Positions 31,500-43,405 are shown, numbered from the stretch's first letter. The stretch: 64,000 nt of DNA from Simmondsia chinensis (GCA_018398585.1 JAGTTD010000016.1:21065212-21129211); one strand, 5' to 3'. Numbers and translations: made by a program. The notes: a model not told the origin generated them from the letters alone.

Positions 31500-32090
31500 A
31501 ATAATAGACTATATTAGGATAATATAGTTGTTTATATTATTATTCGCCCAAGGGCTTTCTTGTAATTGTACTTCCCCTAGTTTCTTTATATATATGATAA
31601 CTCAGTACTCTGTTAAATACGTTAGCATAACTCATCTCTCACATAGTATCAGAGCCTTACCCTTGTTACCTTCTTCCCTCCCAAAAAAAAAAAAAAATGC
31701 CCATAAAAAAAAGGTTGGGGCCGAAACCCTAACCCTCACCCCAACGCCAACTCGTGCCGCCGCCCTCCCTCACGCCCAGGGCTACTGCAGCCCCTCTTCC
31801 TCACGTACAGCCGCTGCTCTTTTCTCTCTGGTACAATCTCAGGAGGCATAGTCTATATATTCCTTTTTGATTGATGAATCTAAGGCTAACAACCAAGCCT
31901 CCTTCTCCTCACCGACCTCCCCTACAACCGTGGCTCGTCCCCAGTACACCCATCATCGACCTCCCAACCCATCACTGGTCGACCGCCCATACCACCGACT
32001 CTTGGTTCTCTTCCTTCTGTCACCGCCTCTTCTTCCTTTATTGGGTACACCCATGGTACGTCCTTTCCTAATTACAGCTCTCAAAGTTTA
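31500..32090 (+). mobile_element. Copia LTR end, PBS and leader remnant
   Basis: TAGTATCAGAGCC at 31644-31656 is an initiator-tRNA-Met PBS with one change. Before it lies a typical LTR end (TTGTAATTGTACTTCCCC, TATATATA near 31588), and after it an A-run and a proline-rich open leader. No downstream gag or 3' LTR is found, so it is a truncated 5' piece. The left boundary is not defined. Confidence 0.5.
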
Positions 32091-32478
32091 ATAAATCTTA
32101 TAATACTAATATGTAATTTTCCCTTTAATTTATTTATAATTCGCGGTTTGCCTTTTATAAATTGACATATATATGATATATGTTTAATTTGCTTCCAACA
32201 ATATTATAAAAAAAAAAAGAAAAAAAAAGAAAAAGTTTCAAAGTGGTGTAGATGCAATATTTTACGAGTCAAATCAAGTGGGACACACACCGCATGGCTT
32301 TGGTAGCCTTTTATTTAAAATACTAAATAATGCATTTCTCATTTTGGAAAATCATGCTTCCAAAGTGTTGCTTACACAAATAAAGAATTATTCAGCCAGG
32401 GATTACATTATAAGAAGAGTTCACTTGAGGAAGTGAAGAAGAGAAGTGAAAGCAAGAAAAGAAAGAAGAGAGTGAAAA
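32091..32478 (+). promoter_or_regulatory. Upstream region of the SABATH gene
   Basis: A TATA-like ATTATAAGAA at 32407-32416 lies 63 bp before the start codon, followed by a purine-rich leader. Nothing else specific is visible. Proximal promoter function is inferred from position only. Confidence 0.35.
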
Positions 32479-32553
32479 ATGGAGTTGAAGGACTTCCTCC
32501 ACATGAAAGAAGGCGATGGAGAGCTTAGTTATGCCCAAAACACTTCTATTACG
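32479..32553 (+). CDS. SABATH methyltransferase, exon 1
   Basis: Twenty-five codons from ATG 32479, ending at a canonical GT donor (ACG/GTATGT). The peptide begins MELKDFLHMKEGDGELSYAQ, and SYAxN followed by QxKV across the junction is the family's N-terminal substrate/SAM pocket signature. Exon 1 of this length ending in phase 0 just before QQKV is typical of plant SABATH genes. The start is chosen because family members begin a few residues before the acidic GG/GDGE loop. Confidence 0.85.
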
Positions 32554-33602
32554 GTATGTCTTCACTACAGCCGGTTATAACCCTAAGCAGCCGCTTTGAA
32601 CCTTCAAATTTTAGGGGGCCTCGAATTCTTTGAGTTGTGATTTTTAAAATACTAATTGTTAATATTACCAAGTTTTATTTATTATTAAAATTTTTATAAT
32701 ATATTGTATGTAAAGGGCCTCATTTCAAGTTTTTGCTTGAGACTCCGAAAATATTAGGATTGGCCCTGGTTTTCACAACCCACTTAACCCTCTTAAGTTA
32801 TTGAATAAAATTTTTTTTATTGGTAAGAAAAGTACAACAATTATCTTTAAAGAGGGGAAACAACCCTTGAGAAAGGAAAGTGTTGAGCTTTGAATTCAAG
32901 ATCTCTTATTTGAGGGGTTTTAGAGGCAAATCACCACACCATTACCATTAACATTTTAGCTTATTGAATTTGACCCAAATTCTTGGTGCCCTTGAGTTTT
33001 CTTTTAATAGTTACCGGATCATATAGAAATGAATCGAAACATGCTACACCCTATAATAATGTAACTAATAGTTATCTCAATTATTGTTAAAATACAGAAT
33101 TATTCATGCATGTTCAGCAACCATATTGTATGTTTAGGATTCTTATTAGTCCCCTTCAATGGGGTTAGAAGTTGTTACAGTGTTAACTTGCATGTATCTA
33201 GCAATGTGTAAAATTGTTTTTGGGTCTTCACTCAACAATTTAGAGTTTTTTTGATATCATTCTATACCTGCAATTTTTCAAATTTTGGGACAATATATAA
33301 AGAAGGCACTATTTTTTTTTTGGTTGATTTTCTATTTTCAATATCTACTTGAACTAGCGAATAACCGAGGGGAAAAAAAAGGAATGTTAATTTCCAAATC
33401 AAAATTTTGTTCTCTCACAAACTAAAAACAACAAATAAAAACCTTAAACATAATTAGTTTTTTAACATGGTTATGGGGCCTATTTGACTGATAAGTGACC
33501 TGCTCAAATCCCAATATGCACGACCTTTTGCATTAACATAACTCAAACAACATCAACGTTTTCAATTATCGCTTCCTTATAGTTTCTTTACCTATTGTGC
33601 AG
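32554..33602 (+). other. SABATH intron 1
   Basis: GTATGT donor, GTGCAG acceptor, 1049 bp. It contains a possible hAT-like MITE at 32568-32768 and otherwise AT-rich DNA. Confidence 0.75.
32568..32768. repeat. Possible hAT-like MITE in SABATH intron 1
   Basis: About 201 bp starting CAGCCGGTTATAACCC and ending in the inverse of CAGGGCCAATCC, with AGGGGGCCTC and GGGCCTC motifs inside, as in plant CAGGGCC-type MITEs. Flanks CTTCACTA and TTTTCACA agree partly. Confidence 0.45.
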
Positions 33603-34049
33603 CAACAAAAAGTGGCATCCATGAGCAATCACATACTAGAGACAACAATTCAATCTTTAATCTCGAAGGAAGTTTACACAAAGTTTGACAATGTTAATGT
33701 GCTGAGACTGGCGGATTTGGGCTGTGGGGTGGGGCCTGTTACTTCCTCCTTCATATCAATGGTCATCCAAAATGTTAAGTCCAAATCTAAAGAATTGAAT
33801 TTGAATTTGGAAGTTGAGATTTATCTGAATGATCTACCTTCAAATGATTTTAACTCGCTAATTAGAAACCCGTGGCGTCACAATTTCAAGCAAGACGAAG
33901 AACAAAAAGGGGATGGATCATGTGGGTCGTCGTCATCGTCGTGGTCCTGGTTTTTGATGGTTGCGCCAGGTTCCTTCTATAGGCGGCTGTTCCCTCGCAT
34001 GAGCATGCATTTGATTCGATCTAATTATGCTCTCCATTGGTTGTCTAAG
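33603..34049 (+). CDS. SABATH methyltransferase, exon 2
   Basis: 149 codons after a GTGCAG acceptor, ending at AAG/GTTAGT, both phase 0. It starts QQKVASMSNHILE. LADLGCGVGP is the SAM-binding motif, IYLNDLPSNDFNSL the second SAM contact, and VAPGSFYRRLFP with SNYALHWLSK the region that shapes the substrate pocket. Family members transfer methyl from SAM to small carboxylic acids (salicylate, jasmonate, benzoate) or to xanthine nitrogens; this fragment does not fix the substrate. A serine/TCG-rich stretch (SCGSSSSSWSWF) sits where relatives have a short hydrophobic strand, possibly a microsatellite expansion. Confidence 0.9.
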
Positions 34050-34421
34050 GTTAGTCTTTTTGGTATTTGTTTGCAATTTGTTAGATGTCGGCGTTGTTAC
34101 TTTAAAATGGCTTTTGATAAACGATTATTACAGCTCGAAGGCAACAAAAAACAAATAAAAAGGCAAGAACACGAACAAGAACAATAAATAACATTATTCT
34201 ACGATTTCTACGAGGTTCAGACTCAAAAAAGATGGTCGTAGTCCTCGACTCCCTATTTTTAGAGGGATCTATCCACTATGTGACTGATTATTACAGTTAC
34301 AAGCCAATTACAAATGCAAATAACAAATCATAGACTCAATCTCAGGCTTCTAAGGTAGAAACCTTTACACCAACTCTAAATTACACAAGAAACTACCGAA
34401 TCTCGCTTCAAACCTCCATGG

Positions 34422-34989
34422 TGATACAGCGCATAGATTAAAATATATGGAAACGAAAGGTTCACAGCCTTTCGTTAAATTCTTGTTACGAAAATAATTA
34501 AGATTAAAGGGAAAAATAGTAACTGAAATTCTCAAAACCCGAGAATAGGAGAAAACTCTAGAAAATAATGAGAAAATTTATGGATTGAATGACTAAGACC
34601 CTAACTAGCCCTCTCTTTAATAGAGGAGCTTTCCTAACTAGATTCAAACTGATACGACTTTTAAATTAAATCCCTAATTGAGATCAACGATGGAAATTGC
34701 AATCCGTGTGCTTTATCTAATAATACGTTTGATCTTTGTAAAATAAAGACTAAAAAATACAAATAAAATTAACTAATTTGGTTTAAAATCTAAGCTTTCC
34801 TAATTAAGGTTCAACTCTAGTTGTGTCCAAACTTATCTAGCTGCACCTACGAGCCTCCAAGCTCATTGAACTGCCAAGACCTTTTTCGCCAAATATGGGC
34901 TGCATTATCCTCCCTAGGTTGGGGGGAATTAGTCCTTGATTTCGACAACAGATCATCTTCACGCCAAGCTTGAAGACTGGGCTACATCA
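34422..34989 (-). repeat. 3' LTR of gypsy element A
   Basis: 568 bp, TGATACAGCG...CTACATCA in plus orientation; matches 36595-37265 apart from the insert there. Confidence 0.82.
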
Positions 34990-35289
34990 TCCTCCCTGGA
35001 CTGGAGAGAATTCGTCCTTGAATTCGCTCATGAATCATGTGCGTCATTTTCGCCAAGCTATGTCCTTGGGCACCAGACACTCATCTCGCCAAGCTCACCG
35101 AGTTGTGGTTTGTTGTCCTAGCCAATCTGCCAAGACTCACTCACCAAGCTATCTGCCAAATATGAAGGCGGGGCTACATCGTCCTCTTCGGGTTGAATCG
35201 AATTCGCCCTCGAATTCGCCAATGATCCATCCAACTCATTCTAGTCGCCAGAGTAAGAAGTGAGGTGCTTGATGTTGAATTCTTCAATC

Positions 35290-36594
35290 CACTTGGTAGT
35301 CATAGGCAGTAGACTCTTTCAAGGACATGTCATTGATCAATCTTGTTATATCTCCATGCCGGAAGTCGCTCTTTTATCAAGATTTCCCATGTCTGATTGC
35401 CAACCTAAAGCTCCTCCGCCTGGCTTCGTTTATTCCTTGCCTACTTGTACTTGGCGCTATCGTCTTGCAACCTTATACATGTAAGCTCATGATACCCGCT
35501 GTTCACCAAGCCAGAACAAGTGAATTCAGCTTGATACCACTCCAGCTTCCATCCGTTGGCGTTTTCGGCATCAAAAATTGGAGTAGGTTCCCCAATGTCT
35601 TGCTCACCATCTTTTACAACAGCTTCCAAAGACAACACACAAAGTGTACGTCCCTGTCCAAAACAATGTTGGAGGGGTCGGCATGCTTATACCCTTCAAC
35701 TATCCCTCCTACAACGGCTTCCAAAGACAACACACAAAGTGTACATCCCTGTCCAACACAATGTTGGCGTGGTCGCCATGCTTATACCCTTCAACTATCC
35801 CTCCTCGGATTTTGAACTTAGTCTCCCACTCATCTTCTGGCGGAATTTGACTCGTGATCTTACTGATTGTTTTGTTGTCAAGGAATACCCACCAAGTCTT
35901 GTCCTTTATTAGCGTTAAGACAGTTGATTCACCCTTTAGGTTCTCTCGGATGTAACTCCTTGCATAGTCCTCCATCTTGGCGCCAAAGATCCCTATGCTC
36001 CACAAGGCTTTCTCGGCATTGGGGCCTACTAGGTACGGTAAATTATGGAACCCAATCTATCCAATACTGTGTGCCCTTGATAACGGGAAAGAACTCAGCA
36101 CCTCTTCTTGTATTTCCTCTTTATCATAGATGGGCTCATCATATGTGGGCTCATAAAAGATAGGTGGACAAGATAAATCAAGATAGGCTGGCTCCTCCGT
36201 CACTATCACGCTATCGTCTTCAAACTCCGAAAATTCTTCCCGAAGCCCAAACTCCCACCCTTGGTTGTCTAAACAATCAGAAGCTCTGGTAATCATCCAA
36301 ACTCCTCTCGCGCTCCGCCATGGTCTTCAACCTTTGGAAACCGATTGTGGAAACTCTCACCCATATCTTCCTCACCACTCCCTACTAGTGGGTTTTGAGG
36401 TTGAGCTCAAGGTGCTTGATTGGAATTTGCCCCCAATTGAATCAAGTATAGCTCGATGCGCCACAATGTCTCTTCCAAGTCCTCGAATCTCCTCTCGTTC
36501 TATCTTGAACATCACGCTCGCAAACGTCTCTAATGGCAACGTATCTCTGTCGCCACAGGCCATCTCAAAAGTTGTTCTGAGCTCTGATACCAAC
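35290..36594 (-). pseudogene. Remnant gag-pol of gypsy element A
   Basis: Gag-like start near 36560 (DTLPLETFASVMFKIE), an acidic linker (VIVTEEPAYLDLSCPP, 36296-36057), a fused RT stub and an integrase tail. The RT stub jumps from the NKTISKI box almost directly to the DEWETKF box. A 95-bp tandem duplication (35615-35709, 35710-35804) follows. Stops occur throughout; no enzyme could be made. Confidence 0.75.
35615..35804 (-). repeat. 95-bp tandem duplication inside gypsy element A
   Basis: Two units, 35615-35709 and 35710-35804, differing at about nine positions. The unit is not a multiple of three, so it breaks the frame. Confidence 0.85.
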
Positions 36595-37265
36595 TGATGT
36601 GGCGCGTAGATGGAAATTTATGGAAATGGGAGGGTCATAGCCTTCGTTTAAATTCTTATTAGGAAAATAATTAAGAACAAAGGGGAAAATAGTAACTCAA
36701 ATTCTCACAACCCGATAATAGGAGAAAACTCTAGAAAATAATGAGAAAATCTATGAATTGATTGACTAAGACCCTAACTAGCCCCCTTTTTAAATAGATG
36801 AGCTTTCCTAACTAGACTCAAACTAATACGGATTTTAAATTAAATCCCTAATTGAGATGAATGGTAGAAATTGCAATCTGTATGCTTTATCTAGCAATCC
36901 GTACTATCTTTCTAAAATATAGATTAAAAAATACAAATAAAATTAACTAATTTGATTTAAAATCTAAGCTTTCCTAAGGTCAAACTCGAGCTGTGTCCAA
37001 CCTTATCTCGCTACGCCTAGGATCCCCCAAGCTTATTAAATTGTGAAGACCTTATCCGCCAAATATGGGCGGCATCATCTTCCCCAAGTTGGAGAGAATT
37101 CATCCTCGATATCGGCAACAAATCATTTCCACGCTAAGCTAGCTCGCCAAGACCTATCCGCCAATCAAATTCTCTCCAATTTGGGGAAGATGATCTTTTA
37201 ATAATGCCATGCGATTTTTATATTTATCTTTTAATAATGCCAAGCTTGAAGGCTGAGCTGCATTA
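36595..37265 (-). repeat. 5' LTR of gypsy element A
   Basis: Matches 34422-34989 with an extra ~110 bp near 37140-37250 that includes an inverted copy of the LTR segment at 37070-37100. Confidence 0.8.
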
Positions 37266-37381
37266 CATGGATTGCTCATATTAGGTTTTGGATCACCTTC
37301 TACACGTAGGGGAACCAGTGAGCTTCTCAAGAGCAAGGGGATTAGGATTTTCAGAGGGACAACAGGTGAAAACAGAGGAGA

Positions 37382-37849
37382 TGATGCAGTGCAAATATAA
37401 AAATTATGGGAATGGAAGGTTCAATAGCCTTCCTTTAAAATTCTATTTCTAAAACAATTAGAGACAAAGGGGGAAATAGTTTAACCTAATTCTTACATCT
37501 CGAGAATAGAGGAAAAACGCATAAACAAGGGATAAAAATCTAAGCAATTGAGTGAATAAAAACCTTAGTCTCCTATTCTATAAATAGAGGAGCTAATTTA
37601 TCCAAACTAATAGACTTAGAATTAAAAGATAAATATAAATATAACTATTAATAATCTAAACAACTAATAATTATCTCCTAATCTAATCTAATTAATGTCA
37701 AATGCTCGGTTGTTCACCCCATCCACGTCTTTCTCTCTCTTTTGTGTCTCTTCCTAGAAAATTCTGCCAGTTGACCCATCTTGCCAAAATTATCCCGCCA
37801 AGACCCATTCACACCGAAACCCGCCAAAGGCTAAGACGTGGCTCCATCA
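37382..37849 (-). repeat. 3' LTR of gypsy element B
   Basis: 468 bp, partner of 40206-40680; a PPT-like CTGGGGAAAA on minus follows it inside. Confidence 0.82.
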
Positions 37850-38042
37850 TTTTCCCCAGGTCGGAGAGAATTCCTCCTTGAATTCTGCAACGGATCATGT
37901 GGGTTATTCTTGTGAAGCTTCAACTCGTCAAGCTGACCTAATTGTGGACTGTTGACCCGATTCACCAATACGTTGGTTGTAGCCCGTCCCCCCATGATGC
38001 GAGCTGCATTATCCTCCCTAGCTTGGATAAATTTTGCTCTCA

Positions 38043-40191
38043 AATTCGCCAATGTTTTGTATAGACAATTCTTGCCATGGTAAAGAGTAAGTCGGAATTC
38101 TTCATTCGTGCCATCTTGTATCTAGCGTGTGCCTCAAGCAACTATGCTCAAGTCTGCTCATGTATCCCCTAATGGTTGAGGATGAAGTCTTTCACCCTCT
38201 CACAAGGACGAACAAGACTTGATATTGGCACAAGATCTGTTGATAAGGAAAGCACGGGGGGTGCAAATGATCCGAGCCGGCTTGTTTAGCTTATTGAGCT
38301 GAGCCCGAGTTCAGTAAAGCTCGAGTTCGTAAGCTCGTGAGCCTAAACGAGCCCAAACAACCATTTCTTAATATAATATTTTTATTAAATATGACCTATG
38401 AAGCCAAATTTGAGCCTAAATGAGTTGAGCTTGAGCTTAAACGAGCCCAAACGAGCTTAGATTGAGCTTAAATGAGCCAAAATATTGCAAGTTTAATTTG
38501 AGCTCGCCGAGCTTAGATTGAGCTGAGTCGAGCCCGAGCTTTTGACTAGCCAAGCTCAAGCTTGAACTTTTCAAGCACAGTGAGCTTCGAGCCAAGCCCA
38601 AGCTGAGCTTAATGCAAATGAGCCAAGCCTTGAGCCTGGCAAGCTCAAGCTCAGCTCGACTCAAATACACCCCTAGGAAGCACAATGCCATTGATAACTC
38701 TGAATGGCGGAGACCCTATGCTTTGATTCATTGAGTTGTCATAAGTCAACTCGGCATGATACAACTTTTGCTCCCATCTTGTGGCATCTTTGGCAACAAA
38801 ACATCAGATGAGGGTGCACAACAATCTTCTCGCCACTTCTACCTATGGAACGAAAAACCTAAAGCATACTGTTATCCTTTTGATCGTTCTGTTGTCAACG
38901 CACTTTTGCCAAGTTCCATCCTGTATTGGCGCCAAGATAGTTGATCCGCTCTTCAGATTCTCTCGAATGAAACCCCTGGCGAGTAGCTTCCCAACTTGGT
39001 GCTCAAGATCCCCACACTCCGCAAGGGTCACTCTGCGATGGGGCCTACTTGGTAAGGAAACTCCTGGAACCCAATCTATTTGGTAGTGAATGCCCCTTGA
39101 TTGCAGTAAACAACACGGCAACCCTTTAGGAAAAACTTCCTTTGATAGATTTCTCACCACGTCCGGTACTTTCAGCTAGCTCGCCTGGAGCTCCGTATCC
39201 ATTGGTATAGGCACCATCTCGTTCTCACCAACTTCTATAGCGTTCATGGCGCTAATCTAGCTAACTGATTTTTCAGCTTCTAACAAACTTGGTGCTTTGT
39301 CCTTCTTAAGCAACAAGATTATTCTCGTGCCTTCAAACACGGAGCTGTAGGTGTTCTGCCATCCATCATGGATGGTGCCTCTATCGAATTTCCATGGTCG
39401 TCCAAGAAACAAGTGACACATGTCCATGATGACCACAACACCATACCGCATCCCAGTACTTCGCCCCTATTAAAAAGTTAACCAGACAATGTTTTGATAC
39501 GATTACCTAGTTTTATTTCTTGAGCCATGATAACTTGTAAGGGTACGGATGGTCCTCCGTCTTCAACCCTAGCTTCTGGATTGCTTCCTCGGAGATCGTA
39601 TTATCACAACTCCCAGAGTCAATAACTAGACAACATACCCTCTCGCCAATCATGCATATCATCCAGAAGATGTTATTTCAAAGCCAATCATCTCCTTCTA
39701 CTTCCTTATGCGTGAAGCCAACTTGCCTGACCATAAATAAATGACCGTTGTCACCCGCAACTTCCTCTTCGCCTAGCGATACCAGTTTGTCCTGAGCCTC
39801 TTCCGTCACTACCACGTCGTCATCAACAAACTCCGGAACATCATCCCGAAGCCCAGACTCTCACCCTTGATAGCCTAAACAATCAAAAGCTTTGGTAATC
39901 GGCCGAGCTCCTCACACGTTACGCCCATGGTCTTCAACCTCCGAAAACATATTCTTGAAACTCTCGTCTGTATCTTCCTCTCCGCCCCTACCAGTGGGTT
40001 TTGAGGCTGAGCTATAGGTGCTTACTTGGGATTCGCCCCCAATTGAACCAAACACGGCTTGATTCGCCGGAATTTCTCCTCCAAATCCTCAATTCTCTTC
40101 TTGTACTGACGTTGAAAATCTTGCTCGTATACGTCTCCGACAACGGCATACCTCTGTCACCACCCACAGGCCATCTCAGAAACCGTTCTGA
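38043..40191 (-). pseudogene. Remnant gag-pol of gypsy element B
   Basis: Gag fragments near 40190-39850, a zinc-less linker, then protease at about 39640-39530 (DSGSCDN active site; KLSWLKK after it) and CHLFLGRPWKFDRGTIHDG at 39430-39350. The RT N-terminus is at 39160-38843 (PKGLPCCLLQSRGIHYQIDW, DNRTIKRI). The sequence then jumps to the integrase tail at 38780-38690, interrupted by the MITE, and resumes at 38255-38043. Several stops. Confidence 0.78.
38256..38675. mobile_element. GAGCTCG-rich hAT-type MITE
   Basis: 420 bp with inverted ends (GGGGGTGCAAATGATCCGAG and, from the right, TAGGGGTGTATTTGAGTCGA). It is flanked by GGAAAGCAC (38247-38255) and GGAAGCAC (38676-38683), an 8-bp hAT target duplication with one inserted A. 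The interior is repeated GAGCTTGAGC-like sequence. Non-coding. It interrupts the integrase C-terminal region of gypsy element B. Confidence 0.8.
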
Positions 40192-40205
40192 GCTCTAATA
40201 CCAAC

Positions 40206-40680
40206 TGATGCAGGGCGAATATGAAAAATATGGAAACAGAAGGTTCAACAGCTTTTGTTTAAATTTCTATTACTAAAACAACTAGAAACAAAGAGAAAAA
40301 TAGTTTAACCTAATTTTCACACCCCAGGAATAAAAGAAAAATACATAAACAATGGATAAAAGTCCAAGCAATTGAATGAATAAAAACCTAGGTCTCCTCT
40401 TCCTTAAATAGTTGAGCTAATTTATCTAAATTAAAAGACTTAAAATTTAAAGATAAATATAAAAATAACTATTAATTATCTAAATAACTAATAATTATTT
40501 CCTAATCTAATACTAAGTTTCCTAATTAATGTCAAATACCCTGTTGATCACCCCATCTTCGTCTTTCTCTCTCGTCTGCATCTCTCCTTCAATTCTGCCA
40601 ATTGATCCATCTCGCCAAGATCATCCTGCAAAGACCCATTTGCCTCGAAACCCGCCAAAGGCTAAGGCGCATCTGCATCA
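40206..40680 (-). repeat. 5' LTR of gypsy element B
   Basis: 475 bp, perfect 8-base terminal inverted repeat TGATGCAG/CTGCATCA, adjacent PBS. Confidence 0.83.
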
Positions 40681-41600
40681 AGATAAAATAAAGTAGCAGT
40701 GACAAAACCCTAAACTGCTCCCCTCTTATACTTAAATCACTCAATCCATGTCACTACCTACGTGGGGAAATTCCCACCATAGATTTGCATCGCATAAATG
40801 GCCATAAACTCAAATAGAAGCACAAATGTAATGGTGGTAAATCCACCCTACCTTTTGAGTAACGCAATCAGATGAAGGATGCACGGTGTGCGGATAATGA
40901 GAAGGAAGTATGATGCAGGCAACAGTTAGTGGCACAGGCAGGTAAATAGTACATCTGAGCAGGGGTAGAACGGACATTGACCTAAACATCCCAATTTCAA
41001 CTTTCAGAACGGAAAAAACCTCAAACTTGCCCATAATGAGAAAGATGCCACCGGCTATACATATTAGTGAAGTGATGCATTTTGAATCCTTATTGTTAAC
41101 CAAACGATATGTTTTGCTTTAACTGTAATAATCCTAATATTTATCTAAGCTTATTTTAAGCTTTAGGCCTAGGTAATTAAGGAATGGTCTAGGTTATATA
41201 GGAACCAATTGGGATACAACATTAGAGTACATAATATGTTGGAGTAAAAAACACTAAACCTTGTTGATTAAAAAAAACACTAAACCCGATTCACAATCGA
41301 GCACTTTAACCCTTAGCAATGACAAATAAAAACATGCGATAGACTAGGATAACAAAATATCAAAAGAAAAATAAGCAAAAAATAAATTGACACTAGATAT
41401 AATGTGGAAAACATTCTAATGTAAAAGGGAAAAAGCACAAGGCAAACCGACGGCATAATCTATTATAAAAAATGGCAATTACAATGATATTATTGTAAGT
41501 TGTTTCCCTAACTTGAAACTTACAAGCAATACAAGAATTACCTCCCTAGGGGTTGAGAACAATTGATTCTCATTCAGTACAAACAATTCCTAGAAGAACT
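40681..41600. other. Unrecognised intron DNA
   Basis: No gene or repeat recognised. An open frame at 40810-41103 (minus) has no domain features. Confidence 0.4.
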
Positions 41601-42240
41601 TGTTGGAAATATGTTTCAAAACTTTGAGTTGGGTAGCTTTAGTTATTCCTTTTATTCCTTATCTCACATTGAAAGAAAAAGCTTGGAACTTTCCTAAGTT
41701 GCTCTTCCAAGGATTCTTCCCACAGTGTAAGATGGAGAAAACAGCTTGCTTAAAATAGCCCTTCTTATTTAAGTGTTGTGCAATTAATCGTCCTACATTG
41801 AAAATAGAAAAATAGAGCCTAAAAAATTTCCCTCGTTTATCGTGCCTCGCATTGGATTAGAGAGAACACTAAATCTTGTATAAATATCCTAATATTTACT
41901 ATGCTTGGTAAGTTGTTGAGCACCCGTTGAAGCTAGGGTGGACCACACGTGGGCGCCACCCCCAGCTAGGCCGGGCAAGGCAATGGTGTGTTTTACAGAA
42001 TTTTTGGATTTTTACCATTAAATCCAGTGTTCTCTCCATTTTCCTATAAAAGGGATCTTGTAGACCATTCTCAAAACACAACTAGAATCAGCTCTTCTCT
42101 CTCTCTTCTACTTTTTTGCTGGAAATTGTTCGAGGCTCTCCCATACCAGTGTGAATCCTCTTCTATATTATTGATTCTACGTCAATAGATGTCAATGTGC
42201 TTTGTGCGGGCATGATACATGAAATTTTTACTCAAATCCA
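41601..42240 (+). repeat. Candidate solo or truncated copia LTR
   Basis: Starts TGTTGGAAATATG. It contains two CACATTGAAAG-type boxes common in plant copia U3 regions, a TATA box CTATAAAAGG at 42044-42053 and a CT-rich leader. The right end is unclear and no partner LTR was found. Confidence 0.45.
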
Positions 42241-43020
42241 CCACACTCTAACTATCAGAAAATACCACATATTCTTTTGTTTCAGACCCAACCATTGAAG
42301 AAACATCTTCATCCATAACATTTCCTTTCCTACTTTAACAACAATGTACTAACTTTAGTAATGGAAAGAGAAACACACTTCTGCAATCCTGACTGCTAAG
42401 AAAGAACTGCCCCTGCAAAAGTGAAAAAATATCCTCAAGTAGATTTCCTACCATTGAGACATCCTGCCATATTGGAATGAGTATAGCCTTCAAGAAACAG
42501 TCTCGAGCATCCAAAACTGAAACACTACTTTGAAGTATCTTGTGAATATTTAAAGATCCACTTCACTGCTTTCCAATGAGCGTTACCTAGATTTCTAAGA
42601 AACCTGCTTACAACACCCACAACATTAGCGATATCTGGTCGGGTACAATTCATGACACAAACAAACCAACCACAAAAAACATATATTCTTTCTCTTCCTT
42701 AGTCACAGGTCAATCCTGTTTACTGAATTTGAAATATGTAGCAAAAGACATGCTAACTATTTTAGCATTATCAAGCAACTGCTCAACATATTTTTCTTGT
42801 GACAACCACAACTTTCCAACTTCTCTATCACGGCTTATCTCCATACCAAAAATCTACTTAGCCAGACTCAAGTCCTTCCTTTCCATGTGACAACTCCTCT
42901 TTAATTTGTTGAATCATATTTGCTTCTTGTCCAACAATTAGCGTATATCAACATAAGTTAATAACATAATGAAATTACCTCCAAAGAATTTCCTTATCAC
43001 CTTCAAATATAATCAAAGCT
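42230..43020 (-). pseudogene. Decayed copia RT end and RNase H
   Basis: On minus, recognisable pieces in order: LWLSQEKYVEQLLDNAK (RT C-terminus), [18 protein letters not shown] (the TRPDI box), LEGYTHSNMAGCLNGRKSTG (RNase H with the D of the DAD motif lost) and a short tail. Many stops. It is an old relic with no LTRs attached. Confidence 0.72.
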
Positions 43021-43405
43021 TTGCATAACATGGGTTGGGTTAGCTTTTAGTGTTGACTGGATGAGGATAGTTCTTTCAGCTTTAGATAACAGATGTTCTT
43101 TCCAAGGAGTAAGCCGACCTAAGAGTCTCTCTTCCAAGCAGCTCCCTACCTATCTATTGAATCAACCTTGACAAAAAAAATAGCCTGGATACTTTCCAAG
43201 ACAAGCATAATTTTCACACCTAATCACTGATACTTTATCTCATCTTTTACTTGGTGTTTCCGGAAAACTATGAAAACGATTGATCAAAGCTTGCAGCTGG
43301 CCAGAGTCATTGTAGTACTTGTGAATAATATGTTGACTCCTACAATTGCTGTAATTCTTACTTCAAGAAATAAAAAAGAATCATTAGTGAATAAGAGACA
43401 AAAGA
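43021..43405. other. Unrecognised DNA
   Basis: May contain more of the copia relic but no motif is readable. Confidence 0.35.

Larger units (their letters stand above)
34422..37265 (-). mobile_element. Internally deleted Ty3/gypsy element A
   Basis: LTRs at 34422-34989 and 36595-37265 with TSD CATGG at 34417-34421 and 37266-37270. The PBS (GTTGGTATCAGAGC on minus) is at 36581-36594, and a purine-rich PPT (CCAGGGAGGA) abuts the 3' LTR. The interior is only about 1.6 kb. It retains part of gag, a stub of RT (YIRENL, DKTWWVFLDNKTISKI, then EDEWETKFKI) and the C-terminal end of integrase (WYQAEF, AKYK, ERLPAWRYNK). Most of RT, RNase H and the integrase core are gone. The right LTR is longer because of a rearranged insert with an inverted LTR fragment near 37165-37200. 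It is non-autonomous. Confidence 0.85.
37382..40680 (-). mobile_element. Internally deleted Ty3/gypsy element B with a hAT MITE inside
   Basis: LTRs at 37382-37849 and 40206-40680 begin TGATGCAG and end CTGCATCA (the 5' copy; the 3' copy ends CCATCA). PBS GTTGGTATTAGAGC at 40192-40205 on minus. Flanks GGAGA and AGATA agree only partly as a target duplication. The interior keeps gag pieces, a protease (LVIDSGSCDN), the RT N-terminus (GFIRENL, DGTWQKCVDNRTIKRI) and an integrase C-terminus (WEQKLYHAELTYDNS), with the RT/RNase H core missing. It lies 116 bp from element A in the same orientation and looks like a relative. Confidence 0.83.

Noticed and set aside
31725..31740. AACCCTAACCCT telomere-like repeat
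   Set aside because: Only about two units inside a proline-rich copia leader; no array, so not telomeric.
35260..35912. Overlapping plus-strand frames in gypsy element A
   Set aside because: Complement of integrase-tail sequence and of the 95-bp duplication.
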